Below, piece by piece: positions 32,951 to 40,417 of a stretch of 64,000 nucleotides of DNA (the stretch's first letter is position 1; every line of letters starts with the position of its first letter). The position numbers were made by a program, and so were the translations under genes. Origin of the DNA: Nesterenkonia sandarakina (lineage in GTDB: Bacteria > Actinomycetota > Actinomycetes > Actinomycetales > Micrococcaceae); assembly GCF_013410215.1 (NCBI RefSeq), contig NZ_JACCFQ010000001.1, forward strand, positions 868,001-932,000, given 5' to 3'. Below the pieces are notes generated by a model. That model saw only the letters and a list, made by a program, of their open reading frames with translations, was not told where the DNA came from and made no database searches.

Positions 32951-33037
32951 TCATTGCGCATACGGCACCACATGATCCCCATCGTGCATCGCAGTCGCCC
33001 GTGCTTGAGCCGGCGTGACCCACATGACACGATGATG

Positions 33038-33054
33038 CTCAAACGCTTGTTGAG
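33038..33054 (+). promoter_or_regulatory. Candidate LysR-type binding site
   Basis: CTCAA-N7-TTGAG (33038-33054) is a dyad about 28 bases before the LysR start codon, where LysR proteins usually autoregulate. The match to the general T-N11-A pattern is loose. Confidence 0.4.
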
Positions 33055-33081
33055 ACCCGCTACTGATACTCGGAGTGCATT

Positions 33082-33987
33082 GTGTTCACCTTGGACCAGA
33101 CCCGAAGCTTCGTCGCCGTCGCCGAAGAGCTCCATTTCGGGCGAGCCGCAGAGCGCCTCAATATGACTCAGCCGCCGCTGAGCAGACAGATCCAGAAGCT
33201 GGAGAAGTCCGTTGGAGTGCAGCTCATCGAGCGCGACAACCGCAAGGTGGCGCTCACCACGGCCGGCAGGGCCTTCCTCGCCGACGCCCGCAAGCTGCTC
33301 ATCGCGGCCGATCAGGCTCCGCTGACCGCGCGCCGGATCGCTCGTGGACGCGCCGGAGTGCTGCGCATCGGCTTCACGGCGACCTCCGCGCTCAGCATCT
33401 TGGGCCAGGTCCTCAGCACCGCCGCCGAACACCTCCCCCAGGTCGACATCGACCTGCGCGAGATGGTCACCCGAGAACAGCTCGCGGCATTGAACAGCGG
33501 CGGCATCGACCTGGGCCTGGCACGTCCACCCATCGACCCGGATCGTTTCGAGTCCAAGCTCGTGCAGACCGAATCCCTGCGCCTTGCCGTGCCCGATGAG
33601 CATCCCCTGACCCAGCTGGACCGCCCGGTGGAGGCCGCGGACCTCCGGGAGACTCCGCTGATCATGCATTCGCCCCTGAAGGCCCGCTACTTCTACGACC
33701 TCGCGATCCGACATATGCCGATCCAGCACGGGAACGTGGTGCACACCGTGAGTCAGATCTTGACCATGGTTTCTCTCGTCGGAGCCGGACGCGGTGTTGC
33801 CTTCGTCCCAGAGTCCGCGGCACGACTGGGAATCGCCGGAGTCACTCACCTGGAGCTCGCTGAACAGGCTCGGGACGTCGTGGAGCTGCACGCGATCTGG
33901 CGACGCAACCACCGCAACCCAGCATTGACGAGTCTCCTCGAGATCCTCGGGGACACACCGCTGCGCTCGGGACACCGACCAGGCTGA
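33082..33987 (+). CDS. LysR-family transcriptional regulator
   Basis: A 301-residue LysR regulator. The helix-turn-helix spans about 3-62 (FVAVAEELHFGRAAERLNMTQPPLSRQIQKLE), followed by a linker and a two-lobed effector domain (about 90-295) with VLRIGFTATSAL and GRGVAFVPES. The GTG at 33082 has GGAG seven bases upstream. It precedes kdgD and the semialdehyde dehydrogenase on the same strand, with a 169-base gap holding a GATGC-N7-GCATC dyad, so it probably activates them in response to a hexarate or its keto acid. Confidence 0.87.
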   Translation: MFTLDQTRSFVAVAEELHFGRAAERLNMTQPPLSRQIQKLEKSVGVQLIERDNRKVALTTAGRAFLADARKLLIAADQAPLTARRIARGRAGVLRIGFTATSALSILGQVLSTAAEHLPQVDIDLREMVTREQLAALNSGGIDLGLARPPIDPDRFESKLVQTESLRLAVPDEHPLTQLDRPVEAADLRETPLIMHSPLKARYFYDLAIRHMPIQHGNVVHTVSQILTMVSLVGAGRGVAFVPESAARLGIAGVTHLELAEQARDVVELHAIWRRNHRNPALTSLLEILGDTPLRSGHRPG

Positions 33988-33988
33988 A

Positions 33989-34005
33989 GATGCTTTGAGT
34001 GCATC
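33989..34005 (+). promoter_or_regulatory. Candidate regulatory dyad upstream of kdgD
   Basis: GATGC-N7-GCATC (33989-34005) starts just after the LysR stop codon and about 150 bases before the kdgD start. It has the size of a LysR site but differs from the dyad at 33038. Confidence 0.3.
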
Positions 34006-34156
34006 AATCCATACGAAACAAAGCTTAGACGGGCATCACTGGCGGAACCTAAGGTGGGAAGGACTATGCCCCGAGCTGCCGCTCAGAGGCACCGCAACGA
34101 TGAGAGTTCGCCTCCTGGGAGGCATACCCTCCGAACCACAACCTAGGAAGGTCTCC

Positions 34157-35107
34157 GTGGCCAAGTACACCCCGCATGAACTGGCGGCACAGCTCAAAGA
34201 GGGACTGCTGTCCTTCCCCGTCACCGCTTTCACGGCTGATCTCGAGGTGGACGAGGAATCCTACCGTCGGCATCTGAACTGGCAGGCCCGGCAGGGTGTT
34301 GCGGGGCTCTTCGCCGCCGGCGGCACGGGTGAGGGATTCAGCCTGTCCCCGGAGGAGAACGCATTCGTGGCACGAATGGCCGTGGAAGAGGCCGGCGACG
34401 TCGTCCCGGTGCTCGGCTCCGCCGGAGGCGCCACCTATCTCGCGGTGGCCAACGCCCGCGCGGCACAGGCCGCCGGCTGTGAGGGTCTGCTGCTGCTGCC
34501 GCCCTACCTGACCGAATGCGACCAGCTGGGCCTGGAGGCCCATGTGGATGCCGTCTGCTCGGCGGTGGACATCGGAGTGATCGTCTACAACCGCGCCAAC
34601 GCGATCTACCGGGCCGATACGATCAGCCGGCTCGCCGCCAAGCATGAGAACTTCATCGGCTTCAAGGACGCGACGGGTGACATCGAGGCCGTCACCCGAG
34701 TGGTCGCCACCGCTGGAGACCGACTCTTCTACCTGGGCGGACTCCCGACGGCGGAGACGTTCGCACTGCCGATGCTGCAGCTGGGAATGAGCACCTACTC
34801 CTCGGCGATGTACAACTTCGTCCCGGAGTTCGCCCTGGAGTTCTACGCCGATGTGCGCCGTCAGGACCGCATCGCGGTGACCGAGAAGCTCAACCGCTTC
34901 GTGCTTCCCTACCTGGAGATCCGAGACCGGGTGAAGGGTTATGGCGTGTCCATCGTCAAGGGCGGGCTCAAGGCGGTTGGCCGCGACGCCGGACCGGTAC
35001 GCCCGCCGCTGCAGGACATGACCGCCCAGGACATCCAAGACCTCTCCGATCTGATCGACGCCGCCGGGATCCGGCCGGCAGAAGCACCGGCCCTGGCCAG
35101 TGCCTGA
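34157..35107 (+). CDS. kdgD: 5-dehydro-4-deoxyglucarate dehydratase
   Basis: A 316-residue DHDPS-family aldolase-fold enzyme that decarboxylates and dehydrates 5-keto-4-deoxyglucarate to 2-oxoglutarate semialdehyde. The Schiff-base Lys170 in IGFKDATGD, Tyr144 in VIVYNRANA and the phosphate-loop-like AAGGTGEGF (53-61) are present. The GTG at 34157 is chosen because AGGAAGG precedes it by five bases; an in-frame extension to 33995 crosses the promoter region. It is coupled to the next gene, which oxidises its product. Confidence 0.92.
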   Translation: MAKYTPHELAAQLKEGLLSFPVTAFTADLEVDEESYRRHLNWQARQGVAGLFAAGGTGEGFSLSPEENAFVARMAVEEAGDVVPVLGSAGGATYLAVANARAAQAAGCEGLLLLPPYLTECDQLGLEAHVDAVCSAVDIGVIVYNRANAIYRADTISRLAAKHENFIGFKDATGDIEAVTRVVATAGDRLFYLGGLPTAETFALPMLQLGMSTYSSAMYNFVPEFALEFYADVRRQDRIAVTEKLNRFVLPYLEIRDRVKGYGVSIVKGGLKAVGRDAGPVRPPLQDMTAQDIQDLSDLIDAAGIRPAEAPALASA

Positions 35108-35120
35108 AAGGAACTCCCCC

Positions 35121-36749
35121 ATGACCACAGAGACCCTAGAGACCCAGAACCTGACCGGAGCCTCGCTCATCGCCGGGCAGAGCGTGCCCGGAGCCGGTCG
35201 AACCGTCAACGGCGTCAACCCCGCCACCAATGAAGCGCTTGAGCCGGGCTACACGCTCATCGATGAGGCCCAGCTCGCCGTCGCGACCGCGGCCGCCGCC
35301 GAGGCCTTCGACTCCTTCTCCCAGCTGGACCCAGAGACCCACGCGAGGTTCCTGGAGAAGGTCGCGGAGAACATCGAGGCTGAAGCCGAACCGCTCACCG
35401 AGCGAGTCATGGCCGAGACTGGTCTGCCCCGGGCCCGGGTGCAGGGCGAACGGGGCCGCACCGTGAACCAGCTGCGGCTCTTCGCCTCGGTGGTGCGCCA
35501 GGGCGACTTCCGCGGCACCCGCTGGAACACCGCAGATCCCGAGCGGAAGCCGCTGCCCAAGCCCGACGTGCGTCAGCGCTTGATCCCACTGGGCCCGGTG
35601 GCGGTCTTCGGCGCATCGAACTTCCCGCTGGCGTTCTCCGTGGCCGGCGGGGACACCGCCTCGGCCCTGGCCGCGGGCTGCCCGGTCGTCTTCAAGGCGC
35701 ACAACGCCCACCCAGGCACCTCCGAGATCGTGGGGGCGGCCATCACCGCCGCGGTCAAGGAGATCGGCCTGCACCCAGGCGTGTTCTCGCTGATCTATGG
35801 ACCCGGAGCCTCCATCGGGCAGGCGCTGGCCAGCGACCCCGCGATCAAGGCCGTGGGCTTCACCGGATCCCGCGGGGCCGGCGTCTCACTCATGCAGGCC
35901 GCCGCCGCGCGTGAGGTGCCGATTCCGGTCTACGCCGAGATGAGCAGCATCAACCCGGTGTTCTTCTTCGAGCGCCTGCTCGAGGACACCGTGGCCGCCG
36001 GCGAGGACGCCGTGGCGGACTTGGCCAATGCCTATCTCGGCTCCGTGACCGGGTCCTCCGGTCAGCTCTGCACCGCGCCCGGACTGGTCTTCGTGCCCGC
36101 CGGTGCCAGCGGAGATGTGTTCCTGGCGGCCGTGGGCGAGGCCGCGAAGCCCGCCGCGGGCCAGACCATGCTCACCAAGTCCATCGCAGCCTCCTGGAAC
36201 GAGGGCGTCGAAGAGCTAGCCTCCCAGTCGGGGGTCGAGCTGGTGGGCCGCGGCACCCCAGGTGAGGGCGAGAACGCCCCGGCGCCGGTGATCTACCAGG
36301 CATCGTCCGCTGCGTTCCGGAACAACCCCGTGCTCCATGAGGAGATCTTCGGCGCCGCCTCCCTGGTTGTCCGCTATGACTCGTCGGAAGACCTGATCTC
36401 GGCGGCGAAGAGGCTCGAAGGTCAGCTCACAGCCACGCTGCACCTGAGCGAGGCCGACCACGAACAGGCTGCGCCACTGATCCCGGTCCTTGAGGGCAAG
36501 GTCGGCCGAATCCTGGCCAACGGCTGGCCCACAGGCGTGGAGGTCAACCATTCCATGGTTCATGGCGGACCGTTCCCGGCAACCTCGGATTCCCGCACCA
36601 CCTCCGTGGGCACCCGTGCGATCGAGCGGTTCCTGCGACCGGTGGCCTACCAGAACCTGCCGGAGTCCCTGCTGCCCCAGCCGGTCCAGGCCGAGAACCC
36701 GTGGAAGTTGAACCGGCGCGTGAACGGCAGCATCTCCCTGGCCGAGTAA
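35121..36749 (+). CDS. 2-oxoglutarate semialdehyde (2,5-dioxovalerate) dehydrogenase
   Basis: A 542-residue aldehyde dehydrogenase of the long KGSADH group associated with hexarate catabolism. Catalytic residues are N167 in FGASNFP, E273 in VYAEMSSINP and Cys317 in SSGQLCTAPG; the NAD site FTGS lies at 247-250. It converts 2-oxoglutarate semialdehyde to 2-oxoglutarate, ending the pathway. The ATG at 35121 has GAAAGGA upstream, 13 bases after kdgD. A strong terminator follows at 36784. Confidence 0.9.
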   Translation: MTTETLETQNLTGASLIAGQSVPGAGRTVNGVNPATNEALEPGYTLIDEAQLAVATAAAAEAFDSFSQLDPETHARFLEKVAENIEAEAEPLTERVMAETGLPRARVQGERGRTVNQLRLFASVVRQGDFRGTRWNTADPERKPLPKPDVRQRLIPLGPVAVFGASNFPLAFSVAGGDTASALAAGCPVVFKAHNAHPGTSEIVGAAITAAVKEIGLHPGVFSLIYGPGASIGQALASDPAIKAVGFTGSRGAGVSLMQAAAAREVPIPVYAEMSSINPVFFFERLLEDTVAAGEDAVADLANAYLGSVTGSSGQLCTAPGLVFVPAGASGDVFLAAVGEAAKPAAGQTMLTKSIAASWNEGVEELASQSGVELVGRGTPGEGENAPAPVIYQASSAAFRNNPVLHEEIFGAASLVVRYDSSEDLISAAKRLEGQLTATLHLSEADHEQAAPLIPVLEGKVGRILANGWPTGVEVNHSMVHGGPFPATSDSRTTSVGTRAIERFLRPVAYQNLPESLLPQPVQAENPWKLNRRVNGSISLAE

Positions 36750-36783
36750 GCCTCGCTCCGTTCGCCACGGAGCAACACGCCCC

Positions 36784-36832
36784 GCACGACGTCGGCCCCG
36801 ATCCTCATTCAGGACCGGGGCCGACGTCGTGC
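36784..36832. terminator. Strong bidirectional terminator hairpin
   Basis: Perfect 17-bp arms (36784-36800 and 36816-36832, left arm GCACGACGTCGGCCCCG) are extended inward by TCCT/AGGA pairing around a five-base loop. It separates the hexarate genes from the oppositely oriented beta-galactosidase gene. There is no T tract. Confidence 0.85.
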
Positions 36833-36900
36833 TGCGCGCGCTACCTGGCCGCGCCGGTGAGACTCACGTCGCGCCCGGGACTCATGCCCTGCGCGCCGGG

Positions 36901-39090
36901 TCAGCCTTCCTGGACCACCGCCACGCCACCGGCTGCCACGGTGAGCCGGCCGCGGGTCTTGGTCCCGGTGAGCAGCTCGGCGCCCTTCACTTTGAGGGTT
37001 GTGTCCTGACCGGTGTGGTTCAGCACGAAGAGGAAGCTCCGGGCAGCCTCGCCCTCACCGCTCCAGCGGCGCACCGCGTCCACCCCGACCGGCGCGTCGA
37101 CCTGTTCCGGGGCGACGCCGGCTTCGATGAGCACCTCCTGGACCAGTCCGTGGACCGCCTGGGCGTCGGGTCGGGTGCCCACGTACCAGGCCACTCCCTG
37201 ACCGACCTGGCGACGAGTCACCGCGGGCCAGCCGGCGAGCGTGAACTCGCCGGTCGGCGCGATGCTCGCGGGCACCGGCTCTGCTGATGGTCCGGCCTCA
37301 GCCGTTGATCCCGGCGTGACCGTTGATCCCGCCTCGGCCGCGTGGCCCAGCGTCGCGAACCGGCTGACCACCGCGGCAGGCGCGCCATCCTCTGCGGCGA
37401 GGTGGATCTTCTCGCTCCACATCTCAGCTCGGCTCCCGTCGTCCAGGCGCAGCGCCTCCTCGGATTGCAGCGGCCAGAACTCCTCGACCCGGATGCCCAG
37501 CAGTTCGCGGAAGGCACCCGGATAGCCACCGAGCCGGACGGCGTCGTGCTCATCGACGATCCCGCTGAAACAGGTCACCAGCACCGAAGCACCGGCCCGT
37601 GCCGCAGCCTCGATGTTCGCCGCATCGGCATCGGTGACCAGGTAAAGCGTCGGGACCACGATGACCCGGTAGCGGCTGAGGTCGGCGGAGGGATGGACGA
37701 CGTCGACGTTCACCCCGGACTCCCACAGTCCGCGATACCAGTGCAGCACCTCCTCCGGATAGGAGAGGTCGTTGATCGGATGTGAGTCCAGCTCGGCGCC
37801 CCACCAGGCCTGATAGTCGAAGAGCAGCGCCACCTCGGCATGGACCCGGGAGCCTTGCACCGGGGCGAGCCGGCGCAGCGCCTCCCCCAGGGACACCGTG
37901 GAGCGGAAGACGTCACTGTCCACCCCGGCGTGGGGCACCATGGCGGAGTGAAACTTCTCCGCTCCGGCCCTCGACTGGCGCCATTGAAAGAACATCACCG
38001 CATCCGCGCCGCGGGCCACATGGCCCAGCGAGTCCCTCAGCATCTCGTCAGGTGTCTTGGTGTGATTGCGCGGCTGCCAGTTCACCGCGGAGGTGGAGTG
38101 CTCCATGAGCATCCAGGGCCTCCCGCCAGCGACGCCACGGGTCAGGTCCGCGCTGAAGGCCAGTTCGATGTGCCGGTCCGGCGAATCTGCCACGGTGTAG
38201 TGATCGGTGGCGATCACGTCCATCTCGCTCGCCCAGGCGAAATAGTCCATGTACTTGGTACGCGTGCTGCACATGAAGTTCGTGGTCACCGGCACGCCGG
38301 GGGTGATTTCACGCAGGATCGCCTTGATCTCGCGGAAATAGTCCAGCAGCTCGTCGGAGGAGTACCGGTGGAAGTCCAGCTGCTGGGTGGGGTTCACGAA
38401 CATCGGTGCCGCGCGCGGGGGCAGGATCTCCTCGAAGCTGGAATAGCGCTGAGACCAGAACGCGGTTCCCCAGGCGCGGTTGAGCTCCTCCACATTGCCG
38501 TAGCGGGTGGTGAGCCAGGAGCGGAAGGCGGCTGCGGCGTCCTCGGAAAAGTCGTGGGCGTTGTGGCAGCCGAGTTCGTTGTCCACATGCCACAGCGCCA
38601 GCGCCGGATGGGTGGCGTAGCGCTGGGCCACGGCCCAGGTCATCCGCAGCGCGTATTCGCGGAAGACTGGGTTGGACACAGAATAGGCCTGCCGGGCGCC
38701 GGGCCAGAGCGTGGTGCCCTCGGCGGTCTCGGGCAGGATCTGGGGGTGCTGGTGGGTCAGCCAGGGCGGCGGGGAGGCTGTGGCCGTGGCCAGAGCGACG
38801 CGGACTCCGGCGGCGTGGAGCCGATCCATGGTCTCGTCCAGCCAGCCCCAGTCGTACTCCCCTTCGCGGGGTTCCAGCATCGCCCAGGAGAAGATCCCCA
38901 CGCTGACCAGGTTCACTCCGGCCTGGGTCATCAGTTCGACGTCCTCGACCCGCGTGACCTCGGGCCACTGTTCGGGGTTGTAGTCGCCGCCGTAGGCAAG
39001 TCCGGGCACCGAGCTGGGCCAGCCCTTGGGTGCGCTGTGCCGGGTGGTTTCCTGATGGGTGGATGGCCGGGCGTTCTGGTCATGGATCAT
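36901..39090 (-). CDS. Beta-galactosidase, glycoside hydrolase family 42
   Basis: A 729-residue GH42 enzyme. The TIM barrel starts GLAYGGDYNPEQWPE (30-44); the acid/base is E172 in WHVDNELG and the nucleophile E330 in WMLMEHSTSAVNW. A beta-galactosidase trimerisation domain (about 410-620) and a small C-terminal beta domain follow. No signal peptide is present, so it acts on imported galactosides, perhaps galactan or arabinogalactan fragments given the neighbours. The ATG at 39090 has AAGGA upstream. A short Ser/Thr/Ala/Glu repeat sits at about residue 585-605. It lies 75 bases behind the serine hydrolase gene and is probably cotranscribed. Confidence 0.92.
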   Translation of the reverse strand: MIHDQNARPSTHQETTRHSAPKGWPSSVPGLAYGGDYNPEQWPEVTRVEDVELMTQAGVNLVSVGIFSWAMLEPREGEYDWGWLDETMDRLHAAGVRVALATATASPPPWLTHQHPQILPETAEGTTLWPGARQAYSVSNPVFREYALRMTWAVAQRYATHPALALWHVDNELGCHNAHDFSEDAAAAFRSWLTTRYGNVEELNRAWGTAFWSQRYSSFEEILPPRAAPMFVNPTQQLDFHRYSSDELLDYFREIKAILREITPGVPVTTNFMCSTRTKYMDYFAWASEMDVIATDHYTVADSPDRHIELAFSADLTRGVAGGRPWMLMEHSTSAVNWQPRNHTKTPDEMLRDSLGHVARGADAVMFFQWRQSRAGAEKFHSAMVPHAGVDSDVFRSTVSLGEALRRLAPVQGSRVHAEVALLFDYQAWWGAELDSHPINDLSYPEEVLHWYRGLWESGVNVDVVHPSADLSRYRVIVVPTLYLVTDADAANIEAAARAGASVLVTCFSGIVDEHDAVRLGGYPGAFRELLGIRVEEFWPLQSEEALRLDDGSRAEMWSEKIHLAAEDGAPAAVVSRFATLGHAAEAGSTVTPGSTAEAGPSAEPVPASIAPTGEFTLAGWPAVTRRQVGQGVAWYVGTRPDAQAVHGLVQEVLIEAGVAPEQVDAPVGVDAVRRWSGEGEAARSFLFVLNHTGQDTTLKVKGAELLTGTKTRGRLTVAAGGVAVVQEG
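37307..37342. repeat. In-frame 18-bp tandem repeat (2 units) in the GH42 gene
   Basis: GATCCCGGCGTGACCGTT (37307-37324) and GATCCCGCCTCGGCCGCG (37325-37342) encode part of a GSTVTPGSTAEAG linker. It is weaker than the other three 18-bp repeats of the window but has the same period and a GATC core. Confidence 0.55.
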
Positions 39091-39165
39091 GCGGGGTCCT
39101 TCGTGGTCCGTGCGGGTCTGGGGCTCATCAGGGACTCTCCGGCGCGGCGGTCCGCGCCAGATACC

Positions 39166-40284
39166 TCACCGCGTCTCCCCGGGGATGCGCAGCGAGGTCT
39201 GCGCTGTGCTCACCGGGGTCATCGCCGGGAGCAGCTCCTCGAAGACCGCGTCGAAGACCTTCTGCTGGCCGTCACTGCGCGCGAAGCTGCTGCCGGTGGT
39301 GATCAGCGCGAAGTCGTGCTCGGGCAGACACAGCACGATCTGGCCGCCGATGCCCCAGGCGAGGAACCCCTGGTGGCGGGTGCGCCAGAACTGGTAGCCG
39401 TAGCCCTGCTGGTTCTCGAGGCAGGGAAAGTTCTCATCCTCGGTGGGCGTCTGCCATCCGGTGGCCGCCGCCATGAACTCCTCCGAGAGGATCTGCTTCT
39501 CCCCCGAGCGGCCCGCTGCCAGGCACAGCTGAGCGAAGCGGGCGAGGTCCCGGGCGGTGCAGAACAGCGCCGAGCCACCATGGGTGACCCCCTGCGGGTT
39601 CTCGGGGACCGGTTCCCAGCTCGGACGCCCGCCGCGCTGCGCGGGGGAGAGTCCCAGCGGGCTGCGCCAGGCCTGGAGGGTCGGCTGACCGGCCACGGTG
39701 CGCGCTTCGGCGCCGAAGCCGAGCGGCAACAGGATCCGCTGCAGCAGGAAGTCCTCCAGCCGGTCGCCGCTGAGCTTCTCCGTCAGCGCCGCGAGCACCA
39801 CCGAGGCGGCCGTGTCGTAGACGAATCGAGTCCCCGACCGCTGAGCCGGTTCCTTTGTGAAGAAGCTGCGTACCCAGTCGGTGTCCTCGGTCTGGATGAA
39901 GCTGGTGATCCGATGCGCGGTGCGCATGGTCAGCAGGTCCTCCACCGTCATCGCCGCGATCCAAGGATGCACTGTGGCGGGAAGCTTCTCCGGGAAGTGC
40001 TCGGCCACCCGGTCGGTGAGCCGGAGTCGACCCTCGTCGATCAGGGCGCCGATCGCGAGTGCAGTGAAGGACTTCGCCACCGAGTAGAGCCGGTGGGGTT
40101 CGGTGACGCTGTGGCCCGGCCGGTACCGTTCGACCACGAGCTCCCCGCGGTGCACCAGCAGCAGCGCGTGCAGCTCCGGCTGCTCAGCCTCGATCCGTTC
40201 GGTCAGTCGCTCCAGCGCAGACTTGAGCCGAGCGTCCAGACCGGTTCCGGGCTGAGGGACCGAGTCGAGGGTGGGGTCAGACAT
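39166..40284 (-). CDS. Serine hydrolase, class C beta-lactamase-like
   Basis: A 372-residue penicillin-binding-protein/class C beta-lactamase fold enzyme. The nucleophile motif is S68-V-A-K71 in LYSVAKSFTALA, with Y156 in FVYDTAAS as the likely second motif. No signal peptide is visible, so it is not a secreted beta-lactamase; cytoplasmic members act as esterases or peptidases. It may deacylate esterified sugars imported with the galactosides cut by the GH42 enzyme downstream (inference). Its promoter carries a LacI-type operator almost identical to that of the rhamnose operon. Confidence 0.83.
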   Translation of the reverse strand: MSDPTLDSVPQPGTGLDARLKSALERLTERIEAEQPELHALLLVHRGELVVERYRPGHSVTEPHRLYSVAKSFTALAIGALIDEGRLRLTDRVAEHFPEKLPATVHPWIAAMTVEDLLTMRTAHRITSFIQTEDTDWVRSFFTKEPAQRSGTRFVYDTAASVVLAALTEKLSGDRLEDFLLQRILLPLGFGAEARTVAGQPTLQAWRSPLGLSPAQRGGRPSWEPVPENPQGVTHGGSALFCTARDLARFAQLCLAAGRSGEKQILSEEFMAAATGWQTPTEDENFPCLENQQGYGYQFWRTRHQGFLAWGIGGQIVLCLPEHDFALITTGSSFARSDGQQKVFDAVFEELLPAMTPVSTAQTSLRIPGETR

Positions 40285-40333
40285 CGCCGCCCTTTCAGCC
40301 GGTCATCTGTGCGGGTGCGCCGTGATCAAGTTC

Positions 40334-40376
40334 TTAAATCGATTTACAGATTAGTGTGACGGCGCTCACCGGTCAA
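40334..40376 (-). promoter_or_regulatory. Promoter with LacI-type operator, serine hydrolase/GH42 genes
   Basis: On the minus strand TTGACC (40371-40376), a 17-base spacer and TAATCT (40348-40353) form a good promoter. The operator TTAAATCGATTTAC (plus strand, 40334-40347) abuts the -10 on the downstream side. Its 12-base core TAAATCGATTTA is perfectly palindromic and matches the site at 59452. Confidence 0.8.
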
Positions 40377-40403
40377 TAAGCGTGAGCCAGATCGACCGGT
40401 GAG
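40365..40403. terminator. Terminator-like inverted repeat after the arabinofuranosidase gene
   Basis: Perfect 10-bp arms CTCACCGGTC (40365-40374) and GACCGGTGAG (40394-40403) enclose 19 bases, 15 bases past the GH51 stop codon. One arm overlaps the -35 of the next promoter, so it could also be a regulator site. Confidence 0.5.
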
Positions 40404-40417
40404 CGTACCGTTGTGGC

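Noticed and set aside
39166-40284. Secreted class C beta-lactamase (antibiotic resistance)
   Set aside because: There is no signal peptide and the gene is grouped with GH42 under a sugar-type operator.
37840-40359. 839-codon open frame on the plus strand opposite GH42 and the serine hydrolase
   Set aside because: It spans two well-supported minus-strand genes and an intergenic promoter, has no family match and shows antisense composition.
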